Assembly (NCBI GenBank): GCA_026193435.1
Contig: JAPHUN010000097.1
Location: 1-7,965, forward strand
Direction: 5' to 3'
DNA from: Chlorobium sp.
GTDB taxonomy: Bacteria; Bacteroidota; Chlorobiia; Chlorobiales; Chlorobiaceae
DNA length: 7,965 nt
Part shown: piece after piece, positions 1-5,848 of the stretch
Layout: each line of letters opens with the position of its first letter
Numbering within the stretch: the stretch's first letter is position 1
The notes under the pieces: generated by a model
Databases searched by the model: none
What the model was told of the DNA's origin: nothing
Seen by the model: only the letters and a program-made list of their open reading frames with translations
Made by a program: the position numbers and the translations under genes

Positions 1-2673
1 AATGGGGGGCTGAAACGACAGTTGAGAATTGTTCTCGACAAGGAAAAGCTTGCCCGGTACAGGATCACGCCATTGCAGATTTCGCGGCAGATCCGGGCAT
101 CCAACAGCAGGGTAACCGCAGGAACCTTCAAACAGATGAACCGCGAGTTCACGGTCAACACTGGAGAGTTTCTCAGGACTGCCGAGGATGTGAGAAACGT
201 CGTTGTCGGAATATATAATTCAGATCCGGTCTACCTGAACGATGTTGCGGAAGTTATCGACGGGCCGGAAGAGGTTGAGAATTATACGTTTTTCGGCTAC
301 GGCGCTGCAGTAGGAGAGGCGTCTCCAGGCGGAGAATATCCGGCTGTGACACTCACCGTCGCGAAACGAAAGGGGAGCGATGCAACGGCACTTGCCGAAA
401 AAGTTCTGGAAAAGGTCGAAGCATTGAACGGTTCCGTCATTACCAAGGGAATTACCGTGACGGAGACCAGGAATTACGGGGAAACCGCTTCTGAAAAGGT
501 ATTTACGCTGCTTGAACATCTGCTGGGTGCCGTTGTCGCGGTAACCATCGTCGTCAGTTTGTTTCTCGGCTGGCGCGGCGGGCTTGTCGTGTTCGCCTCT
601 GTGCCGATAACCTTCGCGCTGACCCTGCTGGTCTACTATCTCTTCGATTATACACTGAACAGGGTGACGCTTTTCGCACTGATTTTCGTGACCGGTATCG
701 TGGTCGATGATTCGATTATCATCGCTGAAAATATTCACCGGCATTTTTCAATGCGCAGGATGCCGAAAATGCAGGCGGCTATTGCGGCTATCAATGAGGT
801 CGGCAACCCGACAATTCTTGCCACTTTTACGGTCATTGCCTCCGTTCTTCCTATGGTGTTCGTGTCCGGTCTGATGGGGCCCTATATGAGTCCGATGCCT
901 ATCGGGGCGTCGCTCGCCATGATTTTCTCTCTCTTTGTGGCGCTTATCGTTACACCCTGGCTGGCATTTCGGTTGCTGAAAGCGGAAAAAACGCATGCTG
1001 AGGAGTATGATATCCGAAACTCGCTCTATTACAAGGTCTATGAAAAAACGCTTGTTCCCCTGCTCGATAGCTGGTGGAAGAGTGCGATCGCTTTTGCGTT
1101 TGTCGGCCTGTTGCTCCTCGGATCCATTGCAATGATTCCGCTGAAGATGGTGGAGCTGAAAATGCTGCCTTTCGATAACAAGAGTGAGTTTCAGGTTGTT
1201 GTCGATATGCCTGAGGGGACAACGCTCGAACAGACTGCGCGGGCGACCAAGGATATCGTATCCTACCTGAAAACCGTCAAGGAGGTTGAAAATTACCAGT
1301 ACTATGTCGGAACGAACGCTCCGATCAATTTCAACGGGCTGGTGCGCCATTACTATCTCCGGCAGAGTGATAATATGGCTGATATCCAGGTGAATCTGGT
1401 GCACAAGAGCGAGCGTAGCGACCAGAGTCACGCCATTGCAAAGCGGGTCAGACCGACGGTTCAGGAGATTGCGGCAAAGTATAACGCGAATGTCAAGGTT
1501 GTAGAGGTTCCTCCGGGCCCTCCGGTACTCTCAACCATCGTGGCGGAAATCTACGGTCCTGATCAGGATCAGCAGATCGACCTTGCGCGGAAAATAAAAG
1601 CCGTGATGGAGGAAACTCCCGGCGTGGTTGATGTTGACTGGATGGTCGAAGATGACGAGAAGGTCTACAATCTGCTGATCGACAAGGAAAAAGCCGCATT
1701 CAAGGGAATCACCACTGAACAGATCACCAGTACGCTTCGTATGGCGCTTGATGGTTCTGAAACCGGTTTGCTGCATACCGATACCGAGCTTGAGCCTGTC
1801 GTTCTTGAATTGCGCCTTCCGCTCTCCGCAAGGGCATCGATTCTCGACCTGTCTGATATTTATGTGAAATCTCAGGGTATGCAGTCGTTGACGACAAGGC
1901 TTCCTGCAGGAGAGATGATCCCCTTGTCTGAACTGGTTACCGTCCGGGAGAAGATCGAGGACAAGAGCATCTATAGAAAAGACCTGAAAAATGTCGTGTA
2001 TGTGACGGCCGATGTGGCGGGTGTCGCTGAAAGCCCTGTCTACGCGATGCTCGATATGGACAAGCGTATCAAGGAACTTGAAATGCCTGGCGGTTACAAT
2101 ATTTCTCCGCTCTATACCGCTCCGCCATTCAATGAAGACAAGCTTGCAATGAAGTGGGACGGTGAGTGGCAGATTACCTTTGAGGTGTTCAGGGATCTCG
2201 GAACCGCGTTTGCAGTCGTACTGGTGATCATTTATCTTCTGATTGTAGGGTGGTTCCAGTCTTTCAGGACTCCGCTGGTGATGATGGTAGCGATTCCTCT
2301 CAGCCTGGTCGGCATCATTCCGGGTCATTTCGTTCACGGGGCATTCTTTACCGCTACCAGCATGATCGGTATGATCGCGCTTGCGGGCATTATGGTAAGA
2401 AACTCCGTGCTGATTATAGATTTTATCCAGTTACGTATACAGGAAGGGGTAGAGTTGAAACAGGCGGTTGTCGAATCGGCAGCTGTTCGAACCCGACCGA
2501 TTTTGCTGACGGCAGGTACGGTGGTCATCGGGGCTATTGTGATCCTGTTCGATCCGATTTTCCAGGGGCTGGCAATCTCTCTGATGTGGGGCGCGATGCT
2601 TTCGACAATTCTGACGCTTGGCGTGGTACCGCTTACCTATTACCTTGTTGAGAAAGGCAAAAAGAGTGAATGA
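1..2673 (+). CDS. RND-family efflux pump inner-membrane permease (AcrB/HAE type), 5' end cut off by window
   Basis: The reading frame is open from base 1, so the TTG at 22 is not a credible start; 890 codons are visible and roughly 180 N-terminal residues of a usual 1030-1080 residue protein (TM1, PN1 and part of PN2) are missing. Hydrophobic segments follow the RND order: TM2-TM6 at about 515-985, TM7 at about 1075-1140, the second porter half at about 1140-2190, then TM8-TM12 at about 2190-2655. TM4 carries GIVVDDSIIIAENI, with the acidic pair (GAT GAT at 706-711) that relays protons in AcrB-type drug/lipid pumps; metal-type CzcA/CusA pumps usually lack the second Asp. TM10 has the conserved GIMVRNSVLIIDF. 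The pump should export substrates with a periplasmic adaptor and an outer-membrane channel, probably encoded upstream. The substrate cannot be told. It is probably the first visible gene of an operon with the next two. Confidence 0.95.
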   Translation, partial: NGGLKRQLRIVLDKEKLARYRITPLQISRQIRASNSRVTAGTFKQMNREFTVNTGEFLRTAEDVRNVVVGIYNSDPVYLNDVAEVIDGPEEVENYTFFGYGAAVGEASPGGEYPAVTLTVAKRKGSDATALAEKVLEKVEALNGSVITKGITVTETRNYGETASEKVFTLLEHLLGAVVAVTIVVSLFLGWRGGLVVFASVPITFALTLLVYYLFDYTLNRVTLFALIFVTGIVVDDSIIIAENIHRHFSMRRMPKMQAAIAAINEVGNPTILATFTVIASVLPMVFVSGLMGPYMSPMPIGASLAMIFSLFVALIVTPWLAFRLLKAEKTHAEEYDIRNSLYYKVYEKTLVPLLDSWWKSAIAFAFVGLLLLGSIAMIPLKMVELKMLPFDNKSEFQVVVDMPEGTTLEQTARATKDIVSYLKTVKEVENYQYYVGTNAPINFNGLVRHYYLRQSDNMADIQVNLVHKSERSDQSHAIAKRVRPTVQEIAAKYNANVKVVEVPPGPPVLSTIVAEIYGPDQDQQIDLARKIKAVMEETPGVVDVDWMVEDDEKVYNLLIDKEKAAFKGITTEQITSTLRMALDGSETGLLHTDTELEPVVLELRLPLSARASILDLSDIYVKSQGMQSLTTRLPAGEMIPLSELVTVREKIEDKSIYRKDLKNVVYVTADVAGVAESPVYAMLDMDKRIKELEMPGGYNISPLYTAPPFNEDKLAMKWDGEWQITFEVFRDLGTAFAVVLVIIYLLIVGWFQSFRTPLVMMVAIPLSLVGIIPGHFVHGAFFTATSMIGMIALAGIMVRNSVLIIDFIQLRIQEGVELKQAVVESAAVRTRPILLTAGTVVIGAIVILFDPIFQGLAISLMWGAMLSTILTLGVVPLTYYLVEKGKKSE

Positions 2674-2703
2674 AAAATCTACTAATCCTATTCCAAAGAG
2701 AGC

Positions 2704-3009
2704 ATGAAGTATCTTGCGATAATGGGGCATGACGATACCAGGCCTAAGGTTCGTGACCTTTTCAGGAGATTCGAAGTGCTGATGTTCAGCAACATGTCGA
2801 TCAGGGGTTGCTCCTGCGACAAAGGGATCACCGCACAGGCATCATGGCCGGGAGACAAGGGGGTCGGATCGTATTCCTCGCTTTGTTTCGCTATTCTTGA
2901 AGATGAGAAGGCGGTGCAGATAATCGAGGAGCTTGAGAAAAATCCTATCGCGAACGATCCGGATTTTCCGGCGAGAGCGTTTTTAATGAATGTCGAGAAA
3001 ATGGTCTGA
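2704..3009 (+). CDS. Small protein of unknown function, possible PII-like/ferredoxin-like fold, with CxC motif
   Basis: I do not recognise this 101-residue protein by family. It has no signal peptide or membrane segment, so it is probably cytoplasmic. The pattern strand (KYLAIMGH, 2-9), helix ([12 protein letters not shown], 12-23), strand ([12 protein letters not shown], 24-35), a Gly-rich stretch (36-56), strand ([10 protein letters not shown], 58-67), helix ([13 protein letters not shown], 68-80) and strand ([11 protein letters not shown], 90-100) resembles the beta-alpha-beta-beta-alpha-beta fold of PII-like and CutA-like proteins. The Gly-rich stretch would sit where PII proteins have their T-loop. 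Cys36 and Cys38 form a CxC within it, and Cys61 is a third cysteine. The gene starts 30 nt after the pump gene and ends 4 nt before the hydrolase start, so co-expression is likely. AAAGAG precedes the ATG very closely; an in-frame TAA at 2683 excludes a longer form. A regulatory or metal-sensing role for the pump is only a guess from position. Confidence 0.85.
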   Translation: MKYLAIMGHDDTRPKVRDLFRRFEVLMFSNMSIRGCSCDKGITAQASWPGDKGVGSYSSLCFAILEDEKAVQIIEELEKNPIANDPDFPARAFLMNVEKMV

Positions 3010-3013
3010 ATCC

Positions 3014-3655
3014 ATGTATTTGAAACAGTTCCGAACCGGAGGTGACAGAAACTTCGGCTATCTCGTCGCTGACGAAGAGAGCCGGGAGGCTTTTGTTGTC
3101 GATCCGTCCAACAACCCTGCCCTGATTGTCGATCATGCCCGGGAGAAGGGGTTCGGTATACGTTATGTCTTTTGCACCCATGGTCATTCTGACCACACCA
3201 ATGGAAACGAGGAGATAGCACGCCTTACCGGTCTCGTCCCTCTGCTTTTCGGGTCGGTCTGTCCCGTCACCGCTATCAAAGTGCAGGACGGCGCGGTTTT
3301 TCCGCTCGGAAATCTTGAAGTAAAGGTCATTCACACACCGGGCCACACGCCTGATTCACTCTGCATCTATGCCGGAGACGCACTGTTTACCGGTGACACG
3401 CTTTTTGTGGGCAAGGTAGGCGGTACCGACCTGGGAGCTCAGGCTGAAGAGGAATTCCGCTCACTGCATGAGAGCATTATGGTACTGCCTGATAGTGTCA
3501 GGGTGTTCCCCGGTCACGATTACGGTACCTCTCCGAACTCGACCATCGGCATCGAAAAACAGACCAATCCCTTTCTTTTGCAGCCGGACATTGCTGCTTT
3601 CATCGATCTGAAAAAAAACTGGGCGGCCTACAAGAAAGAGCACGGGATATCGTAA
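3014..3655 (+). CDS. Metallo-beta-lactamase-fold hydrolase, glyoxalase II / ETHE1-like
   Basis: This is a 213-residue soluble protein with the full metal-binding set of the MBL fold: THGHSDH (His56, His58, Asp60, His61), TPGHTPDS (His111), FTGDTLF (Asp128) and FPGHDYG (His168). The C-terminal part, with GGTDL near 136-140 and [13 protein letters not shown] near 176-188, resembles glyoxalase II-like enzymes and persulfide dioxygenases (ETHE1), which hydrolyse thioesters or oxidise glutathione persulfide. Which chemistry applies cannot be settled from motifs alone; a persulfide role would suit a sulfur-oxidising host but is inference. An in-frame ATG at 2990 would add 8 residues and overlap the upstream gene. 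I prefer 3014 because family members usually begin with a sequence like MYLKQF just before the first strand, and it lies 4 nt after the previous stop, suggesting translational coupling. Neither start has a good Shine-Dalgarno site. Confidence 0.93.
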   Translation: MYLKQFRTGGDRNFGYLVADEESREAFVVDPSNNPALIVDHAREKGFGIRYVFCTHGHSDHTNGNEEIARLTGLVPLLFGSVCPVTAIKVQDGAVFPLGNLEVKVIHTPGHTPDSLCIYAGDALFTGDTLFVGKVGGTDLGAQAEEEFRSLHESIMVLPDSVRVFPGHDYGTSPNSTIGIEKQTNPFLLQPDIAAFIDLKKNWAAYKKEHGIS

Positions 3656-3743
3656 ATCAGTCAGCAGTTTTCAGTTGGCAGTAGGCAACCGGAGACCTGA
3701 CCCATCCGGCCGACTTTTCACACGTTACTCTGACTCTCAGAAA

Positions 3744-3877
3744 GTCATGCCGCCCCGTGTAATAGTATTACACAGGGTGATCCGGCATCCATGCAACATT
3801 TTGTTAAGAGCAGTGGATTCCCGTGCCTGCCCTGTGAAATATCATTTCCAATTTCACGGGGCTTTCACGGGAATGAC
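3744..3877. repeat. Palindromic dispersed-type repeat element with two hairpins and GTCAT/ATGAC ends
   Basis: The unit is bounded by GTCAT (3744-3748) and ATGAC (3873-3877), which are inverted copies of each other. It contains two strong secondary structures. Hairpin 1 (3747-3788) pairs ATGCCG with CGGCAT outside and GTGTAAT with ATTACAC around a 3-nt loop inside. Hairpin 2 (3817-3874) pairs ATTCCCGTG with CACGGGAAT, has a 3x3 internal loop, then pairs GCCCTGTGAAAT with ATTTCACGGGGC around a 10-nt loop, including one T-G pair. Ends of the form GTCATxCC and GGGAATGAC are typical of short non-coding palindromic repeats scattered through many bacterial genomes. It could act as a transcript end or mRNA-stabilising structure after the hydrolase gene. 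Whether it is mobile cannot be seen from one window. Confidence 0.65.
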
Positions 3878-3992
3878 AAAAATGAGGAAATATTCCCTAC
3901 ATCCAGCCGTCGAGCTGTTCAGCAATTGAGCTAGCCAGCTTGCAAGCCGATTTAATCTCTTTCCTGTTTGTGACGTTTTGGGATTTTTATGC
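3866..3992 (+). repeat. Direct repeat copy A (left of higBA)
   Basis: Bases 3866-3927 match 5006-5067 at 55 of 62 positions without gaps, including the identical block ACATCCAGCCGTCGAGCTGT (3899-3918). After a poorly conserved part with length changes that still shares CAAGCC, similarity returns at TGTGACG (3969-3975 against 5111-5117) and the following T-rich stretch. The copy begins at the right end of the palindromic element, so the conserved tail may be part of a larger version of that element. Confidence 0.75.
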
Positions 3993-4087
3993 CATCATGG
4001 CTTGTGGGGTGCCCGATCACCATCCTTTTGTAGCTGCAAAGGTACTGTAAAGCGGCAGGAATGTCATGTTCTGCTCTGGCAGATCTG

Positions 4088-4135
4088 CATATGGCCGGTC
4101 TGAAAATACGAGGGCTCGGCCTGATTCCGGATATG
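4088..4135 (+). terminator. Possible intrinsic terminator of unknown transcript
   Basis: CATAT-GG-CCGG (4088-4098) can pair with CCGGATATG (4127-4135), leaving a GG bulge and a 28-nt loop, and is followed at once by TTTTGTTTTAATTTT (4136-4150). A competing stem GGCCG (4093-4097) with CGGCC (4117-4121) is also possible. The nearest upstream gene ends 430 nt earlier, so this would end either a long read-through transcript or an unannotated short RNA, or insulate higBA from read-through. The large loop makes the call weak. Confidence 0.3.
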
Positions 4136-4147
4136 TTTTGTTTTAAT

Positions 4148-4175
4148 TTTACAAAGCAGTTTAGACCTTTATAGT
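4148..4175 (+). promoter_or_regulatory. Candidate sigma70-type promoter for higBA
   Basis: TTTACA (4148-4153, 5 of 6 to TTGACA) is separated by 16 nt from TATAGT (4170-4175, 5 of 6 to TATAAT). Transcription would start near 4182, giving a leader of about 100 nt before the higB ATG. A second, weaker option is the extended -10-like TTGTATAAG at 4215-4223. Confidence 0.45.
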
Positions 4176-4178
4176 GAA

Positions 4179-4195
4179 AAAATACAAGGTATTTT
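4179..4195. promoter_or_regulatory. Candidate HigA operator: inverted repeat over the expected start site
   Basis: AAAATAC-AAG-GTATTTT is a perfect inverted repeat with 7-bp arms and a 3-bp centre, lying just after the candidate -10 box. A further copy of the half motif, in inverted orientation, occurs as CTTGTAT at 4214-4220 against ATACAAG at 4182-4188. HigA-family antitoxins bind palindromes in their own promoter and repress it, so this position is what self-regulation would need. Binding is inferred; AT-rich palindromes also arise by chance. Confidence 0.4.
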
Positions 4196-4280
4196 GTGTG
4201 ATTTTCTCTATAGCTTGTATAAGGGTGTTAAGTACAAAAGCTCGGTTGCACGGTATCCGAGAATTCATTAACATTAAGCC

Positions 4281-4571
4281 ATGATAGCTTCGTTTGGAAA
4301 TCGCGCAACATCGGATCTTTTTCATGGCGTTTCGAATAGCCGCGTCAGGCGGCTACCGAATCAAATTAAGGAATCTGCGCTTTACAAGCTGGATGTCCTT
4401 AACGCGGCCCGGTCACTGGAAGATTTACAATCTCCTCCAGGTAATCGATTGGAGGCATTGAAAGGCGGTTTTGCAGGTTTCCATAGCATTCGTATCAACA
4501 ATCAATGGCGCATCGTGTTCAAGTGGAAGGCTTCGAATGCCCATGATGTTCAAATCGTTGATTACCATTAG
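4281..4571 (+). CDS. higB: HigB-type toxin (RelE-superfamily mRNA interferase)
   Basis: This 96-residue protein has the HigB pattern: a short N-terminal strand (MIASFGNRAT), a helical middle part (LYKLDVLNAARSLEDLQ, 34-50), then the conserved core with RLEALKGGF (56-64), FHSIRINNQWRIVFKW (67-82) and the terminal VDYH (93-96). Family members cut mRNA on the ribosome; basic and aromatic residues such as Lys61, Arg71, Arg77, Tyr95 and His96 are the likely active-site candidates by position in the family. The length matches the usual 90-100 residues and no residue of the core is obviously lost, so the toxin looks intact. Toxin-before-antitoxin order is the hallmark of hig loci. No clear Shine-Dalgarno site precedes the ATG, which would keep translation low relative to the antitoxin. 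Confidence 0.93.
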   Translation: MIASFGNRATSDLFHGVSNSRVRRLPNQIKESALYKLDVLNAARSLEDLQSPPGNRLEALKGGFAGFHSIRINNQWRIVFKWKASNAHDVQIVDYH

Positions 4572-4591
4572 AATATTCTGGAGATGATGAA

Positions 4592-4882
4592 ATGATACCG
4601 TCAAATCGTGCAGCAACCCATCCCGGGGTTATATTGCTTAAAGAGTTCCTGGAACCGTTGGGATTATCCCAAAAGGCACTGGCAACACATATCGGCATCC
4701 CTGTTCAACGAATCAATGAGATTGTCAGGGGCAAGAGGGGTGTATCACCGGATACTGCCTGGCTGCTTTCTGAAGCATTCAACACCTCGCCTGAGTTTTG
4801 GCTTAACCTGCAAGCCGTTCATGACCTGTCTCTTCATAAACCAAAGAAACATGTTCAGCCACTGGTGACGGCCAGCGCATAA
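4592..4882 (+). CDS. higA: HigA-type antitoxin (XRE-family HTH repressor)
   Basis: This 96-residue protein has a Cro/XRE helix-turn-helix at about residues 25-46 (LSQKALATHIGIPVQRINEI), followed by RGKRGVSPDTAWLLSEAFNTS and the FWLNLQ motif typical of HigA/VapI antitoxins. It should bind and neutralise HigB and repress the shared promoter. The start at 4592 is supported by GGAG at 4580-4583, eight bases upstream and clearly stronger than anything before higB, which fits the need for antitoxin excess. The gap after the higB stop is 20 nt, so the two are co-transcribed. The C-terminal tail (KPKKHVQPLVTASA) is probably flexible. Confidence 0.94.
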   Translation: MIPSNRAATHPGVILLKEFLEPLGLSQKALATHIGIPVQRINEIVRGKRGVSPDTAWLLSEAFNTSPEFWLNLQAVHDLSLHKPKKHVQPLVTASA

Positions 4883-5005
4883 CAATGCCGTTACTGCGGA
4901 GCATTTTTCGTTTGCTACGCCCACTACAAATACGCCGGTTACGGCTGGTGTTTGGCAGTGAGTCCGGATGCAGAAGAACGGGGGACAAATGGCTTACAGG
5001 GCAGG

Positions 5006-5134
5006 CACGGGAATGACAAGAAAGAGGAAATATTGCCGACATCCAGCCGTCGAGCTGTCCGGCAATCTCGCCATCAAGCCATCCCTCCCTCCTCTTTTAT
5101 CCTCCCTTATTGTGACGATTTGGAATTTTTTTGT
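5006..5134 (+). repeat. Direct repeat copy B (right of higBA)
   Basis: This is the partner of 3866-3992, in the same orientation and 1140-1142 bases further on. The first 62 bases match at 55 positions, the middle differs and is longer, and the end (TGTGACGATTTGGAATTTTT, 5111-5130) matches again with few changes. It keeps the GGGAATGAC end of the palindromic element but lacks the paired left arms seen in copy A. Confidence 0.75.
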
Positions 5135-5218
5135 ACATTTTTCTTTCATGCCCATTATTAGAGGGAGATGTTCCCACCTGTTATTACAGTATTCGTATAG
5201 AGGTATCGGCTTTTGTAA

Positions 5219-5247
5219 TTGAAACAGTAACCAAGGAATCATATATC
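5219..5247 (+). promoter_or_regulatory. Candidate sigma70-type promoter for the CBS gene
   Basis: TTGAAA (5219-5224, 5 of 6 to consensus) and TATATC (5242-5247, 4 of 6) are separated by 17 nt. Transcription would begin near 5254, leaving a short leader that still includes the ribosome binding site. It lies right of repeat copy B, so the repeat does not disrupt it. Confidence 0.42.
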
Positions 5248-5257
5248 CTTATTAAAC

Positions 5258-5262
5258 AGAGG
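5258..5262 (+). promoter_or_regulatory. Ribosome binding site fixing the CBS gene start
   Basis: AGAGG lies nine bases before the ATG at 5272. The open frame extends upstream to an ATG at 5131, but that start has no such site, lies in repeat copy B and precedes the candidate promoter, so 5272 is preferred. Confidence 0.6.
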
Positions 5263-5271
5263 TTTATCGAT

Positions 5272-5718
5272 ATGGATCAGCTTGTCAAATTACGCACACA
5301 ACCTGTTTCTGCGCTCATGCAGAAGGACTTCCATACTATCAAAGGCAGTTGCACTGTTGCGGAAGCGATTCAGTTAATGAAGAAAGATCATCAGAGCGGA
5401 CTTATTGTAGAGCCAAGAAACGATGATGACTGCTACGGTGTCGTGACTGAAAAAGATATTCTCGAGAAAGTTATCGATCCCGGGGAAGATGTGCATCGTG
5501 ATCCATGGAACACTCCTGTTTTCCAGATCATGAGCAAACCTATCATCAGCATTAATCCCAGTCTCAGGATCAAGTACGCGTTGCGCCTCATGAAGCGGAC
5601 CAATGTTCGGCGTTTGACTGTCATGGCTGACGACAAGGTGGTGGGCGTGCTCAACATGAGCGATGTCCTTCATGCTGTTGAGGAATTGCCCGCCCATGAT
5701 GATAACGTCGCATTATAA
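5272..5718 (+). CDS. Stand-alone two-CBS-domain protein
   Basis: The protein has 148 residues and consists almost only of two CBS domains: the first at about 12-65 ([10 protein letters not shown] to [12 protein letters not shown]), the second at about 85-138 ([10 protein letters not shown] to [12 protein letters not shown]). Each ends in the usual G-V-V/L-x(2)-D strand-helix unit. CBS pairs bind adenosine nucleotides (AMP, ATP, SAM and similar) and act as energy or metabolite sensors, usually by contact with another protein. There is no catalytic, DNA-binding or membrane part, so the partner is unknown. The acidic loop NDDDC (50-54) and the segment [13 protein letters not shown] (70-82) between the domains are the least standard parts. 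The gene has its own promoter candidate and is followed by a hairpin, so it is probably monocistronic despite lying next to sdhA. Confidence 0.92.
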   Translation: MDQLVKLRTQPVSALMQKDFHTIKGSCTVAEAIQLMKKDHQSGLIVEPRNDDDCYGVVTEKDILEKVIDPGEDVHRDPWNTPVFQIMSKPIISINPSLRIKYALRLMKRTNVRRLTVMADDKVVGVLNMSDVLHAVEELPAHDDNVAL

Positions 5719-5722
5719 CCTG

Positions 5723-5755
5723 ACGTTATTAGAAGACTTAGCTTCTCAGTAACGT
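5723..5755 (+). terminator. Hairpin after the CBS gene, probable terminator or mRNA 3' end
   Basis: ACGTTA (5723-5728) pairs with TAACGT (5750-5755) and AGAAG (5731-5735) with CTTCT (5742-5746), with a 2x3 internal loop and a 6-nt terminal loop. It begins four bases after the stop codon. Only ATTTGTG follows instead of a run of T, so termination may be weak and some read-through into sdhA is possible. Confidence 0.45.
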
Positions 5756-5848
5756 ATTTGTGAGTCATAGATAAACGGGCCTTGCGGATGCCGGGTCCGA
5801 ACAAACACTGGGGCTGCGGGCGCAGTTCACAGAAGGAGATAAAATTGT

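Larger units (their letters stand above)
3656..4280. other. Long intergenic region with repeats, hairpins and higBA control sequences
   Basis: No convincing gene is present in these 625 bases. From left to right they contain a degenerate CAGT/GGCAGT-rich stretch (about 3658-3688), a small hairpin CCGGA/TCCGG (3689-3709) followed by CTTTT that might end the pump-hydrolase transcript, a two-hairpin palindromic element (3744-3877), repeat copy A (3866-3992), an 11-bp odd palindrome GCCATCATGGC (3991-4001), a hairpin followed by a T-rich tract (4088-4150) and an AT-rich promoter zone before higB. An open frame at 3675-3929 lies across the repeats and is treated as accidental. Confidence 0.7.
4883..5271. 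other. Intergenic region between higA and the CBS gene
   Basis: These 389 bases hold no supported gene. They contain a weak hairpin-like sequence followed by TTTTT just after higA (about 4886-4909), repeat copy B (5006-5134), a T-rich stretch to about 5153 and the promoter of the CBS gene. Bases 4996-5011 (ACAGGGCAGGCACGGG) are the exact reverse complement of 3820-3835 in the palindromic element. Open frames here run through the repeat and are probably accidental. Confidence 0.7.

Noticed and set aside
220..2337. Several minus-strand open frames (for example 220-744, 748-1431, 1531-2337)
   Set aside because: They lie opposite the RND pump gene, have low-complexity compositions rich in His, Arg and Gln, and match no family; they are antisense shadows of a strongly coding + frame.
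2990..3013. Upstream ATG for the MBL hydrolase
   Set aside because: It adds eight residues unlike the family N-terminus and overlaps the preceding gene; 3014 fits the family start and operon spacing better.
3675..3929. 84-residue + frame in the intergenic region
   Set aside because: It runs through the palindromic element and repeat copy A, and its end (HPAVEL) recurs in a frame through copy B; this is repeat DNA read as protein, without a good ribosome binding site.
4608..4868. 86-residue + frame overlapping higA
   Set aside because: It is an out-of-frame shadow of higA, which has clear HTH motifs and a good ribosome binding site.
4281..4882. The region as a novel defence system
   Set aside because: Both genes fit the well-known higB-higA toxin-antitoxin family; no further effector gene accompanies them.
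4803..5242. Small frames on both strands between higA and the CBS gene
   Set aside because: They are translations of repeat copy B and its surroundings; none has a recognisable domain or a supported start.
5131..5271. 47-residue N-terminal extension of the CBS protein
   Set aside because: It begins in repeat DNA before the candidate promoter and has no ribosome binding site, while AGAGG precedes the ATG at 5272.
3656..5271. CRISPR array, tRNA or integrase-type attachment site around the repeats
   Set aside because: There are only two diverged copies 1.14 kb apart with genes between them, no regular spacers, no cloverleaf sequence that I could see and no integrase or transposase gene.
5775..5812. 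GC-rich imperfect hairpins (CGGGCC/GGTCCG and CTGC/GCAG) before sdhA as a riboswitch
   Set aside because: The stems are short, need a G-U pair or a minimal loop, and match no riboswitch class I know.
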